From Bacteroidota bacterium (lineage in GTDB: Bacteria; Bacteroidota; Bacteroidia; NS11-12g; UBA9320): a DNA stretch of 64,000 nucleotides. The translations under genes and the position numbers were made by a program. How positions within the stretch are numbered: the stretch's first letter is position 1; each line of letters begins with the position of its first letter. This document shows, piece by piece, positions 1-8,080 of the stretch. Under the pieces are notes generated by a model. It searched no databases. It was given only the letters and a program-made list of their open reading frames with translations, and had not been told where the DNA came from. The stretch lies in the NCBI GenBank assembly GCA_947468275.1, contig CANIKO010000001.1:248001-312000 (forward strand), given 5' to 3'.

Positions 1-128
1 ATGGACTTAATTAATGTCATAAACTGACTGCAAAAATATAGAAGATTTTTTGATAAGTTCTTATAAAACTTGGTTTAATGTGGAGACAGCTTTACAAGTA
101 AGCACCAAACATCCTAAGGATAAAGGGA

Positions 129-806
129 TTAATTATTTTGATTCTTTTCCTCTTCCTTAGCTTCTTGGTAAAACCAAGAAGCAGCAAATGCAGTAAATGT
201 TCCAAAAAGAGCTATTCCAGCGGTCATTAATATTGCGGCAATTATTCTTCCTTCGGTGGTTACTGGATATAACTCGCCATAGCTTACGGTTGTTAAAGTG
301 CTGTATGACCACCAAATAGCGTCTTCAGCAGTTTTAATATTGCTGCCGGGGTCATTTTATACCTGCAATATTGCAATAGATGAAAACAACAAGAGAAGAA
401 TAGATGTGATAGTGGCCGAGGCTAATGCACCTTCGGCTTTATTTTTAAAAATATGTTTTATTAATTGGTTAGTGGAACGAAAAGCTCTTACAATTCTAAG
501 CAATCGAATTAAACGCAACAAGCGTCCTGCTCTTAAAAAATTTACCATTGGTATACTTGATAAAAGGTCTATCCAGCCCCATTTCATAAACTCTAGTTTA
601 TTATCAGCCCTTTTAAATCGGATACTAAAATCAATAAAAAAAATGGCGCATATAACAAAATCAATATCGTTAAGTAATTTCGACATCTCGGGACTAAGTT
701 TATAAAAAGTTTCAATTAATACTGCTACTAAGATATAGATGGATAAAAGCAAAACAAGAAGGTTCAAAAAACCAAGTTTCTCATTTTTCGAATTTTCTTC
801 GGTCAT
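129..806 (-). pseudogene. Voltage-gated K+ channel, interrupted by an in-frame stop
   Basis: A six-helix voltage-gated ion channel of 225 codons read from the ATG at 806. S1 to S5 are visible: about residues 13-32, 46-63, 77-90, an arginine-rich S4 at 92-110, and 127-149. Codon 150 is TAA (357-359). The same frame then continues without any frameshift through the pore loop, filter, S6 and a charged tail to the TAA at 129-131. Relatives carry Glu after ILQV, so GAA to TAA is the likely change. The filter reads TVSYGE instead of TVGYGD, a second unusual change. Without the pore half the product cannot conduct. The call is a recent pseudogene; a sequencing error is the alternative. Confidence 0.82.
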
Positions 807-872
807 AGGGTTTCGAATTTTTTAATTTAAAAAAAACTGTTGAAATGATAAATTGTAAATAGCAAATTGATT

Positions 873-880
873 TATCTTTG
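873..880 (+). promoter_or_regulatory. Bacteroidota -7 promoter box for the ferredoxin gene
   Basis: TATCTTTG matches the phylum consensus TAnnTTTG and lies 13 bases before the ATG at 893. It overlaps the upstream TTG codon at 878, which argues against TTG and for ATG as the start. Confidence 0.5.
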
Positions 881-892
881 TTGCTTAAAATT

Positions 893-1240
893 ATGGCGAT
901 AATAATAACCGATGATTGCATTAATTGCGGAGCTTGCGAGCCTGAATGTCCTAATAATGCTATTTATGAAGCTGGCGCAATGTGGGCTTTAAAAGATGGA
1001 ACAGACCTAAGTGGGATGTATACTATGAAAGATGGAACCTTGTTGGACTCAAGTGCTCAGCAAAGTCCTATTTCTGCCGATGTTTATTATATCGTGCCTG
1101 ATAAATGTACAGAATGTCAAGGGTTTCATGAAGAGCCGCAATGTGCTGCAGTTTGTCCGGTAGATTGCTGTATATCCGATGAGTTGAATGTGGATTCACA
1201 CGATGAATTAATGGCTCGTAAACTAAGACTGCATTTATAG
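893..1240 (+). CDS. 2[4Fe-4S] ferredoxin, Bacteroidota type
   Basis: A 115-residue soluble electron carrier. The first cluster motif is [12 protein letters not shown] (Cys9, 12, 15, 19). The second is C72-x2-C75-x8-C84-x3-C88-P, with further cysteines at 92 and 93. Each motif should bind one [4Fe-4S] cluster, with a ligand exchanged between motifs as in other dicluster ferredoxins. The ~50-residue insert between the motifs and the 115-residue length fit the family common in Bacteroidota. An in-frame TTG at 878 is possible, but the promoter box overlaps it. The next gene starts one base after the stop, so the two are probably cotranscribed. The redox partner is unknown. Confidence 0.9.
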   Translation: MAIIITDDCINCGACEPECPNNAIYEAGAMWALKDGTDLSGMYTMKDGTLLDSSAQQSPISADVYYIVPDKCTECQGFHEEPQCAAVCPVDCCISDELNVDSHDELMARKLRLHL

Positions 1241-1241
1241 T

Positions 1242-1979
1242 ATGACCGGTATTTGTCACCTAAGTTCTATTGCCCTTCGCAGCGAGCCATCACACCGCAG
1301 TGAAATGGTAAGTCAGTTAATTTATGGTGAAAAATACGAAGTTTTAGAAACTGTAAATAATGATTGGTTAAAAGTTAAATGCAGTTTTGATAATTACGAG
1401 GGCTTTATGCCTAAGCCTCAATATTCAGAGTTTAATTTTGAAAATGAGTCTTTAATATTTACGGGAGCTTTGGGTAATGATGAGGTAAATAATTTAATTC
1501 CCAAAGGAGCCGAAATTTATGATACTGAAACCCTTGTAGAAGTTGATGAAGATGAATTGATGAATTTAAATCATATCCATTTTACTACAGACCAGTTAAA
1601 AGAAAATATTTTTTATCACAGTACTTCACTGATTAACACACCTTATTTGTGGGGGGGAAGGACCCCTTGGGGCATTGATTGCAGTGGTTTTACCCAAATA
1701 ATTTTTAAGGTTTGCGGAATTGCTTTGCCACGTGATAGTAGCCAGCAAGCTTTGCTTGGGCAAAGTATTTCATTGGGTGATTCAGGCTTGGGAGACTTGG
1801 CCTTTTTTACTAATGAAAAAGGAATTGTAAACCATGTAGGCATTGTTTTTGGGGAGCAAATGATTATTCATTGCAGCAGCATGGTAAGGGTTGACCAGTT
1901 AAATATGAATGGTATTATTAATTTAGATACCAAGCTAAAAACTCATTCACTACATTCTATCAAGCGGGTTATTTCTTAA
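1242..1979 (+). CDS. SH3-like + NlpC/P60 cell-wall endopeptidase
   Basis: A cysteine peptidase likely to cut peptidoglycan stem peptides (gamma-D-Glu to diamino acid bond is typical for the family). Residues ~1-60 resemble a bacterial SH3 wall-binding domain. The catalytic domain at ~118-245 shows the nucleophile in GIDCSGF (Cys147), the histidine in NHVGIVF (His198) and a third polar residue at His210. No clear signal peptide is visible, as in several cytoplasmic or unconventionally exported relatives. Its ATG is one base after the ferredoxin stop, so an operon is likely, though a functional link to the ferredoxin is not evident. Confidence 0.88.
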   Translation: MTGICHLSSIALRSEPSHRSEMVSQLIYGEKYEVLETVNNDWLKVKCSFDNYEGFMPKPQYSEFNFENESLIFTGALGNDEVNNLIPKGAEIYDTETLVEVDEDELMNLNHIHFTTDQLKENIFYHSTSLINTPYLWGGRTPWGIDCSGFTQIIFKVCGIALPRDSSQQALLGQSISLGDSGLGDLAFFTNEKGIVNHVGIVFGEQMIIHCSSMVRVDQLNMNGIINLDTKLKTHSLHSIKRVIS

Positions 1980-1980
1980 A

Positions 1981-2085
1981 AAAAAACACAGAATCACAGA
2001 GAACACAAAAACACAGAGGTCATTTTTGTAATCTATCTGATAAGTTATTTCCGTGAAACTCTTTTTCTCCGTGCCTCCGCGTTAA
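1981..2085. repeat. CACAGAG/CTCCGTG intergenic repeat
   Basis: A stretch rich in CACAGA words (CACAGAATCACAGAGAACAC, then ACACAGAGG) followed after ~35 bases by the roughly complementary CTCCGTGCCTCCGCGTT. The halves form an imperfect inverted repeat. Elements of this type are scattered between genes in many bacteria. It lies between convergent genes and has no T-run, so it is not a clear terminator. Confidence 0.45.
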
Positions 2086-2088
2086 ATA

Positions 2089-2988
2089 TTATTTTTGGTA
2101 GGCCGGAATTAGCACCACCAAACAAATAATTATTACCAAAAAAATCTTGTAAAAAGTGTGAATTATTTGAATATTTCGCTCATTTTCATGGTGGTATAAT
2201 TTTAAATATACCAACACATTTAAACTAATAGTTAGCAATAATAATGTGCTGCTCAAAATAAAAAGGTTATAACCTTGGAAAAGAATTAGAAGTGGGATTA
2301 TTGCGAGGGTATTAATAATAAATATTACTACGGTTGATTTTCTTTTTCCCAACCATGTAGTCAATGTTCCATAACCAAATATAGTGTCGCCTTTATAGGC
2401 TTCAATTCCTTTTAATATTTCACGCGAAAAAATAATTAGCATGGCAAAACACCCGTAAATAAACAAAGGCCAGGTAATGTATTTATAAAAAATACCAATA
2501 CTAAAAAAGGAAGTTACAGAAAGAAGGGAAGCGGTGATTTCTCTTATATATGGAATTTTTTGAAACTTATGCGAATATGCCCAAAGCCCAACAGAAAATA
2601 AGAAGTAGAAAAGAAACATTCGCCAAGATGCTAGTGATGCAATAGCCAAACCAATCGTATTAAACAGGAAATAGCAATTTAAGCAGAACTGACGACTGAC
2701 GATTCTTCCAAACAGAGTTTTCTCAGGCCGGTTTACCAAATCTTTTTCAAGGTCGTAAAAGCTATTGATAATATAGCCTCCGGCAATAATAAAGGCTGAG
2801 GCAAAGGTCATTAAATGCAATTTAGGATTACTTAAAACGTCGAAATAATTTTTGGAAGGATTGAGTATGAAAACCGCGGCCAGGTATTGTGCAAAAATGG
2901 TAAGCAAAATATTGAGCCAACGCACAATGGATAGAAGTGCAAAAACTTTAATGAGTACTAACCGCTTTTGTCGCTTGGTGGATGCCAC
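2089..2988 (-). CDS. UbiA-family prenyltransferase
   Basis: A membrane prenyltransferase of 299 residues with about eight hydrophobic segments. The first Asp-rich motif is N75-x3-D79-x3-D83, which binds Mg-diphosphate. The second conserved region is around residues 199-212 (KGD...GYGTLT). Similar proteins in Bacteroidota are annotated as geranylgeranylglycerol-phosphate geranylgeranyltransferase-like; the acceptor (quinone ring, heme or glycerol phosphate) cannot be decided here. It ends the isoprenoid cluster, five bases after the GHMP kinase, suggesting that it uses a product of the mevalonate pathway. Confidence 0.85.
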   Translation of the reverse strand: MASTKRQKRLVLIKVFALLSIVRWLNILLTIFAQYLAAVFILNPSKNYFDVLSNPKLHLMTFASAFIIAGGYIINSFYDLEKDLVNRPEKTLFGRIVSRQFCLNCYFLFNTIGLAIASLASWRMFLFYFLFSVGLWAYSHKFQKIPYIREITASLLSVTSFFSIGIFYKYITWPLFIYGCFAMLIIFSREILKGIEAYKGDTIFGYGTLTTWLGKRKSTVVIFIINTLAIIPLLILFQGYNLFILSSTLLLLTISLNVLVYLKLYHHENERNIQIIHTFYKIFLVIIICLVVLIPAYQK

Positions 2989-2993
2989 TTTTT

Positions 2994-3935
2994 TTAAAAA
3001 GTATAAATCACTTCGGGATTATAGGCTTTTAACTTTGGTAAGGCTTTTTCATAATCAGGAGCAAAGCCCAAAATATAGCCACCACCACCTGAACCGCAAA
3101 GTTTAAGGTAGTAGGTGTTTGAGTCAATTCCTTCTTTCCAAAGTTTATGAAATGTTGTTGGAATCATTGGTTTAAAATGTTCCAAAACCACATGAGATAG
3201 TTTTTTAAGATTGTTGAACAATGGATTAAAATCGTGTTTTAAAAACGCCTTAATACATTCATCATTGTATTTTTTGAATTGTTCAGAAATAACTTTTCTG
3301 AAACCTTCATTCTTCATTTTTTCTAAAAAGATATTTACCATAGGCTGCGTATCGCCGGGGCTTCCACTGTCCAAAAGGAAAATAGCTCCTTTACCATCTG
3401 CGTTTTGTGAAGGGATACCAATGGTATCCACATCCGTTTTAGATTTAATAAGTACCGGAAGATTGAGGTAGCAAATTAATGGATCTAAACCGCTGCTTTT
3501 GCCGTGGAAATAACTTTCCATTTGGCCAAACCAAGTTTTTAGTTGTAAAATATCTTTTTTGTCAATACTTGTTTCAGGTTCAATTTTGGTAAAAGCATAT
3601 TGGTCATAAATAGCCGCTACCAATGCTCCGCTGCTTCCTACGCCAAAACCTTGGGGAATACTGCTGTCAAAGGTTAATCCATTGTCAATATCTTCTTTAA
3701 ATTTATTAAGATTAAGCTTCGGAAATAATTCAGTTACTTCTGATTTTGAAACCAAATATGTATAAAATTTTGATAAAGATTTGTTGGATTCAGCTTCTTC
3801 ACTTGATGATAAACCTGAAAAAACTAATTTTCCTTTGAAAAAATTAAAAGGGATAGAAAGCCCCATCGAATCTTGAATAATGCCATATTCACCGAACAAT
3901 AATATTTTGGCATAAAACAAAGGGTTTTTTAACAT
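2994..3935 (-). CDS. GHMP kinase, probable mevalonate kinase
   Basis: A small-molecule kinase of 313 residues. The ATP-binding GHMP motif is GFGVGSSGAL at ~97-106. The N-terminus has the FGEYGI-type substrate region (~14-19), and the C-terminus has the glycine-rich CGSGGGG loop typical of GHMP kinases. Neighbouring diphosphomevalonate decarboxylase and UbiA genes point to mevalonate or phosphomevalonate as the substrate. The sequence alone does not separate the two kinases. It is read with mvaD and the prenyltransferase on the same strand. Confidence 0.82.
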   Translation of the reverse strand: MLKNPLFYAKILLFGEYGIIQDSMGLSIPFNFFKGKLVFSGLSSSEEAESNKSLSKFYTYLVSKSEVTELFPKLNLNKFKEDIDNGLTFDSSIPQGFGVGSSGALVAAIYDQYAFTKIEPETSIDKKDILQLKTWFGQMESYFHGKSSGLDPLICYLNLPVLIKSKTDVDTIGIPSQNADGKGAIFLLDSGSPGDTQPMVNIFLEKMKNEGFRKVISEQFKKYNDECIKAFLKHDFNPLFNNLKKLSHVVLEHFKPMIPTTFHKLWKEGIDSNTYYLKLCGSGGGGYILGFAPDYEKALPKLKAYNPEVIYTF

Positions 3936-4038
3936 ACTATTTCTGGGCTCAAAGATAATTAATAAATTTTAAAAATGGGGCTGTTTTGGATAAAGCGTGT
4001 ATTTCAATATTAAGACAATTCTGTTTTGATAAAGTTCA

Positions 4039-5070
4039 TTAAGCCATTTTTATAGGCCCACTTCCCACTTGGTCATGTATAAATTTATTATTGGAGCAAT
4101 ATTGTGCAAGTTCTTTGGTTATAAAAGCCTGAACTTTGATTCTTTCAGAGGCAGGATATAGTAAATGAACATTGGCTCCTGCGTCCAAGGTGATAGTCAT
4201 ATTCAAACCGAGTTGTTTTCTGCTTTCCCAAACCTTCTGAATAATGGCTACAGTTCCGGGTTTCATTAATAAAAAGTAGGGATTGCTGCTCATCATCATG
4301 GCATGCAACATCATGGCTTCTTGCTCCACCACTTGGTTAAAAAGAATTAAATCACCTATCATTAAGGCCCTTTTTAGTGATTCAATGTTTTTATTGGCTT
4401 CTTCAAAACGTGCCGGGGCAAATGGGTGATTGTTTAACAAGGAATGACCCACCGAACTTGAGATATTTTTTGTCCCTTCGTCTACTAATAAAATTGTATC
4501 GCAAAAAGTTTTAAATATATCATGTACCTCGTCAACTTGAATGGCAAATTCATCACTACTTCCAACATACAAATTAGATTGGCCCCACATAGATAATGGT
4601 CCATGAACTGAGCGACTCGCACTTCCGCTGCCCAGCCTCGCAGCTATAGATGCTTTTTTGTAAAAATCGTCATCCGATAAAGTGTTTCCAATTTCCTTTT
4701 CCAAACTGCATAAGCAAAGAGCTAATGCCCCCATACCAGAAGCCGATGAAGCTATTCCGCTGCTGTGCGGAAAAGTGTTGGTAGTATTTATTTCGAGAAT
4801 AGAACCGGGCAAAAATGGGAAAAGACTTTCTACTTTATTAAAGAAAATCTCAAGTTTGGGTTCAAACGAAGGCATGGGCTGGCCATCGTAGGCAAAGGAT
4901 ACCAATAAAGTGCCATCATTTTCTTTAGGCTTAAAACTTAGCGTTGTAATGGTGTGGCAATTACTCAACGTAAAACTGATGGAAGGATTGGCAGGCAACT
5001 GATTTCCTTTTTTTCCCCAGTATTTAACTAAGGCAATATTCGACGGGCATTTCCATGTAACACTTGACAC
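4039..5070 (-). CDS. mvaD: Diphosphomevalonate decarboxylase
   Basis: Makes isopentenyl diphosphate from mevalonate 5-diphosphate with ATP. The 343-residue protein has the family N-terminus (PSNIALVKYWGKK, ~9-21), the NPSISFTLS segment (28-36) and the GHMP loop PHSSGIASSASG (101-112). Length is normal. The start is GTG at 5068-5070, because the frame has no better upstream ATG and a TAATTTTG promoter box sits only a few bases before it, giving a very short leader. It is the first gene of the isoprenoid cluster. Its presence indicates the mevalonate route rather than the MEP route for isoprenoids. Confidence 0.93.
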   Translation of the reverse strand: MSSVTWKCPSNIALVKYWGKKGNQLPANPSISFTLSNCHTITTLSFKPKENDGTLLVSFAYDGQPMPSFEPKLEIFFNKVESLFPFLPGSILEINTTNTFPHSSGIASSASGMGALALCLCSLEKEIGNTLSDDDFYKKASIAARLGSGSASRSVHGPLSMWGQSNLYVGSSDEFAIQVDEVHDIFKTFCDTILLVDEGTKNISSSVGHSLLNNHPFAPARFEEANKNIESLKRALMIGDLILFNQVVEQEAMMLHAMMMSSNPYFLLMKPGTVAIIQKVWESRKQLGLNMTITLDAGANVHLLYPASERIKVQAFITKELAQYCSNNKFIHDQVGSGPIKMA

Positions 5071-5075
5071 GGGGG

Positions 5076-5083
5076 CAAAATTA
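5076..5083 (-). promoter_or_regulatory. -7 promoter box upstream of mvaD
   Basis: On the minus strand TAATTTTG fits TAnnTTTG and lies about five bases before the GTG start, so the transcript is nearly leaderless. Confidence 0.45.
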
Positions 5084-5133
5084 GGAATTTAGTTGGTTTA
5101 TAGTTTGGTAAATAATAAGTAGTTTTGTTTTAG

Positions 5134-5586
5134 ATGTCGGGTACATTTTCACAAATCTATATTCAACTCGTATTTGCTGTTAAGGGTAGAAATTGTTTAA
5201 TAAGCAATTTATGGGAAGAAGAATTATATAAATACATTACAGGAATTGTTAGAAATAAAGAGCAAAAAATGCTAGCTATAAATGGAATGCCTGACCATGT
5301 CCATTTATTTATCGGTATGAAACCTTCTTGTTGCTTATCTGATCTGGTTAGAGAAATAAAAAAGTCATCAAATGATTTTATAAATGAAAAAAAGTTTACA
5401 AATTTTAAGTTTCAATGACAGGAGGGATACGGTGCATTTTCATACAGTCATTCTAATTTAGATAACGTTATAAAATATTTAATGAATCAAAAGGAGCACC
5501 ATAAACGTAAAAGTTTTAAAGATGAATATTTGGAATTTTTGCAAAAATTTGAAATTGAATTTAAGGATGAATATTTATTTAAATAG
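5134..5586 (+). pseudogene. IS200-like/RAYT transposase with an internal stop
   Basis: A Y1-type HUH transposase of 150 codons. The HUH motif is present (DHVHLF, His55 and His57). Codon 95 is TGA at 5416-5418. The same frame continues with QEGYGAFSYS, where relatives have WQEGYGAFSYS, so TGG (Trp) to TGA is the likely mutation. The candidate catalytic tyrosine (Tyr115 in VIKYLMNQKEHH) and the C-terminal helix lie after the stop, so the truncated product should be inactive. Three units of a hairpin repeat follow immediately, as expected for a REP-associated transposase. Confidence 0.85.
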
Positions 5587-5603
5587 ATAGATTGATTCTT
5601 TTT

Positions 5604-5982
5604 AATTCAAAGGATTCTGATGTTTATGTCATAACATTTTTGAAATTATCATGCGACCCCTTCGGGGTCGAAGACTAAATTGTCAGCTGTTATTATAAAC
5701 ATTTAATCCCTTCGGGATTATTAAACGCCGAAAAGAATCCATAGGATTCAAATGTTTATAGAAACAATAGTTTCTCAAAATATTCGACCCCGAAGGGGTC
5801 GAACAGCCGTATATCATTTTTTGCAATAAACATAAAATCCCTTCGGGATTTAGAATTAACGGAAGGAATCCGAAGGATTCTAAATGTTAGTAACATAATA
5901 ATCGCAGATTACATTCGACCCCTTCGGGGTCGCACAATCCAAATATTTCAAATTTCTATAAACATAAAATCCCTTTAGGATT
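5604..5982. repeat. Three tandem 131-bp three-hairpin units (REP/REPIN-like)
   Basis: Hairpin A is GAATCCnnnGGATTC (half-site 5612-5617, then 5735-5749, 5866-5880). Hairpin B is CGACCCC-nnn-GGGGTCG (5654-5670, 5785-5801, 5916-5932). Hairpin C is AATCCCttcGGGATT (5705-5719, 5836-5850, 5968-5982). B repeats exactly every 131 bases, and A and C every 131-132, while most spacer sequence has diverged. Each unit is itself an imperfect palindrome: ATGTTTATA follows A and TATAAACAT precedes C. The middle B hairpin has loop GAA where the outer two have TTC. I see no gene in 5587-6027. Confidence 0.85.
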
Positions 5983-6027
5983 AATATATTTGCTAACTGA
6001 TTCCTAATTCTCAATTCCCAATTAACC

Positions 6028-6783
6028 ATGTTCATCCTCTCCAAAATAATTAACATTTTTTTAAGCCCTTTAATCTGGGTACTAGTTAGTCTGTTTTTTG
6101 TTTGGCGCATAAAAAATGCCAAGAAGAAAAAATATCTCATTTGGGTTTGGATGATTTTCATATTTATATTAACCAATAATTTCATTGTTCATAAATGCCT
6201 TGAAAAATACGAAACCCCTTATCAGCCAATAGCTGCCGGTAAAGTTTACGATTGCGCTATTGTGTTATCCGGCGCTTCAGGATATGATAGTTTTTCACGG
6301 TCTTTACAATTTAACCAGTCAGCCGAACGCTTAACCGAGCCGGTAATACTTTATAAAAGGGGGATTGTAAAAAAACTCCTAATCAGTGGTGGTTCGGCAA
6401 GTGTGTTTCCTCCATACCTAAAGGAAGCCACTTATGTGAGGCGGTTTTGGTTGGATATGGGTGTGCCTGATAAAGATATTATTGTAGAATCGGAATCACG
6501 GAATACGATTGAGAATGCCAAATTTTCAAAGGAAATGTTGGAGAAAAAGGCAGTTGGGAAAAATGTTTTGTTAATCACTTCAGCGTTGCACATGCCCCGC
6601 AGTAAGTATATTTTTAATAACATGGGAATACTGGTAGATATTTATCCGGTTGATTTTAAAGTAAGGCGAATTGAAGAACCCAGTTATGACATCACCAATT
6701 ACATTTTACCTAAAACCGGAGCCTTGGAAGCCTGGGGTGAATTGATACATGAATGGGTAGGATTGCTGGCTGCAAAAATTTAA
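6028..6783 (+). CDS. YdcF/DUF218-family membrane-anchored protein
   Basis: A 251-residue protein with two N-terminal membrane segments (~4-24 and ~34-54) and a DUF218 domain outside. Family signatures include DCAIVLSGA near residue 76, the LLISGG segment, and the VESESRNTIENAKFS stretch. ElyC/SanA-type members act in envelope maintenance, often linked to lipid carrier recycling; the exact reaction is not established. It stands alone between the hairpin array and the monooxygenase. The ATG at 6028 gives a good membrane-anchor start. Confidence 0.85.
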   Translation: MFILSKIINIFLSPLIWVLVSLFFVWRIKNAKKKKYLIWVWMIFIFILTNNFIVHKCLEKYETPYQPIAAGKVYDCAIVLSGASGYDSFSRSLQFNQSAERLTEPVILYKRGIVKKLLISGGSASVFPPYLKEATYVRRFWLDMGVPDKDIIVESESRNTIENAKFSKEMLEKKAVGKNVLLITSALHMPRSKYIFNNMGILVDIYPVDFKVRRIEEPSYDITNYILPKTGALEAWGELIHEWVGLLAAKI

Positions 6784-6859
6784 AGCTTTTTTACAATTCA
6801 CCTTCAAATATAATCACAATCTGAGTGAACAAAACGATATTTTTCTCTCTTTAATTAAT

Positions 6860-7900
6860 ATGGAAATAGGAATTGACAGTTTTGCTGCGGCAAAACTTAG
6901 TGACGATAAACAAACTGCAGTTAACAGCAAACATTCACTGGCCGAATTGCTGGAAAGAATGGAATTTGCCGATAAAGTGGGGTTGGATATATTTGGAATA
7001 GGGGAGCACCATCGCAAGGAGTTTCTCGATTCTGCTCCCGCTCTTATTTTGGCTGCCGCTGCCGCCCGAACCAAACGTATACGGCTTACAAGTGCCGTTA
7101 CCGTTCTCAGTGCCATTGACCCGGTGAGAGCCTTTCAGGAATTTGCCACTTTGGATTTAATTTCACAAGGACGTGCCGAAATGGTGGTGGGACGAGGTTC
7201 ATTTACCGAGGCTTTTCCATTGTTTGGGTATAATCTTCACGATTATGATGCCTTGTTTACTGAAAAACTCAATCTATTGCTTACCATTCGGGATAACGAG
7301 GTGGTTAATTGGTCGGGAAAATTTCGTCCTGCACTGCACAATCAGGCCATTTACCCACGACCGGTGCAAGCTAAATTACCTATTTGGCTGGGGGTAGGAG
7401 GTACTCCTGAATCGTTTGCCCGTGCGGGCAGTTTGGGTTTGCCGCTTATGGTGGCTGTAATTGGTGGCGAAACCCACCGTTTCCGCCCTTTGGTAGACTT
7501 ATACCGCGAGGCCGGAAGACGAGCCGGCTATAAACCCGAAGAACTAAAAGTGGGATTGCATTCCTTGGGTTATGTGGCCAACACCTGCGAGGAAGCCATA
7601 GAGGAATATTATCCGGGGTATGCCGAAACCTTTACCCGAATAGGGAAGGAGCGGGGTTGGCCCCCCGTAAGCCGAGGCCGTTTTGAAGCGCAAATTGGGC
7701 CAACGGGAGCTTTGCTGGTAGGCAGCCCCGAAGAAATAGCCCAACGGATTTTGCACCACAGTGAGGCATTGGGTGGTATTTCCCGCCTTACCTTTCAAAT
7801 GGATAATGCAGGCTTATCGCATGAAAAGCTTTTAAAATCTATTGAGTTGATAGGAGAGAAGGTGAGTAAGTTGGTGAAAAATCCAATTACTTTCTCCTAA
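6860..7900 (+). CDS. Luciferase-like (LLM) flavin-dependent monooxygenase
   Basis: A TIM-barrel flavin monooxygenase of 346 residues. The N-terminal MEIGIDSF strand, the FGIGEHHR segment (~51-58), the TSAVTVLSAIDPVRAFQEFATLD stretch and a second-half LGVGGTPES loop are typical of this superfamily, which uses reduced FMN and oxygen. The substrate is unknown. The gene is clearly richer in G and C, with more C-ending codons than its neighbours, suggesting acquisition from another lineage. It lies directly upstream of the cassette-like array, but there is no attC-like site before it. Confidence 0.88.
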   Translation: MEIGIDSFAAAKLSDDKQTAVNSKHSLAELLERMEFADKVGLDIFGIGEHHRKEFLDSAPALILAAAAARTKRIRLTSAVTVLSAIDPVRAFQEFATLDLISQGRAEMVVGRGSFTEAFPLFGYNLHDYDALFTEKLNLLLTIRDNEVVNWSGKFRPALHNQAIYPRPVQAKLPIWLGVGGTPESFARAGSLGLPLMVAVIGGETHRFRPLVDLYREAGRRAGYKPEELKVGLHSLGYVANTCEEAIEEYYPGYAETFTRIGKERGWPPVSRGRFEAQIGPTGALLVGSPEEIAQRILHHSEALGGISRLTFQMDNAGLSHEKLLKSIELIGEKVSKLVKNPITFS

Positions 7901-7953
7901 AAAAAAGCGTTACTTGCAGGTGTAAAAAAAAATTACTTTATAGCGTAAAGCCA

Positions 7954-8037
7954 GCTAACGTGTGGCAGATAACCGCTATAGAGTTTCGCTTATCTACAAG
8001 TTATGCGTTACCCTGTGAAAACTGCCACACCATTGAT
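7954..8037 (+). repeat. Degenerate attC-like palindrome, site A
   Basis: GCTAAC followed by GTGTGGCAG (7960-7968), matched by CTGCCACAC (8022-8030) after a 53-base spacer. The spacer contains GTTATGCG. It resembles the three better sites downstream in layout, but the terminal bases are poorly conserved. It could mark the left edge of the array. Confidence 0.4.
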
Positions 8038-8080
8038 AATAATTTAAATTGACATAATCCATTATTAATTCAATATCTTC

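Noticed and set aside
1-128. Possible 5' partial gene at the left edge
   Set aside because: All frames contain early stops and no protein motif is visible; it is treated as intergenic.
298-705. 135-codon plus-strand ORF opposite the K+ channel
   Set aside because: The opposite strand has clear S1-S4 channel sequence, so this is a shadow frame.
5416-5418. TGA read as tryptophan (alternative genetic code), which would rescue the transposase
   Set aside because: Many intact genes here end with TGA at the expected place (mfd, the first PIN gene, the GT9 gene), and the K+ channel is broken by TAA, so recoding does not explain the window.
5604-5982. CRISPR array
   Set aside because: The repeated words are short palindromes of three different kinds at 131-base spacing with no constant direct repeat and spacer, and there are no cas genes.
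7544-7798. 84-codon minus-strand ORF inside the monooxygenase
   Set aside because: It is a shadow of a G+C-richer gene, where stops are rarer by chance.
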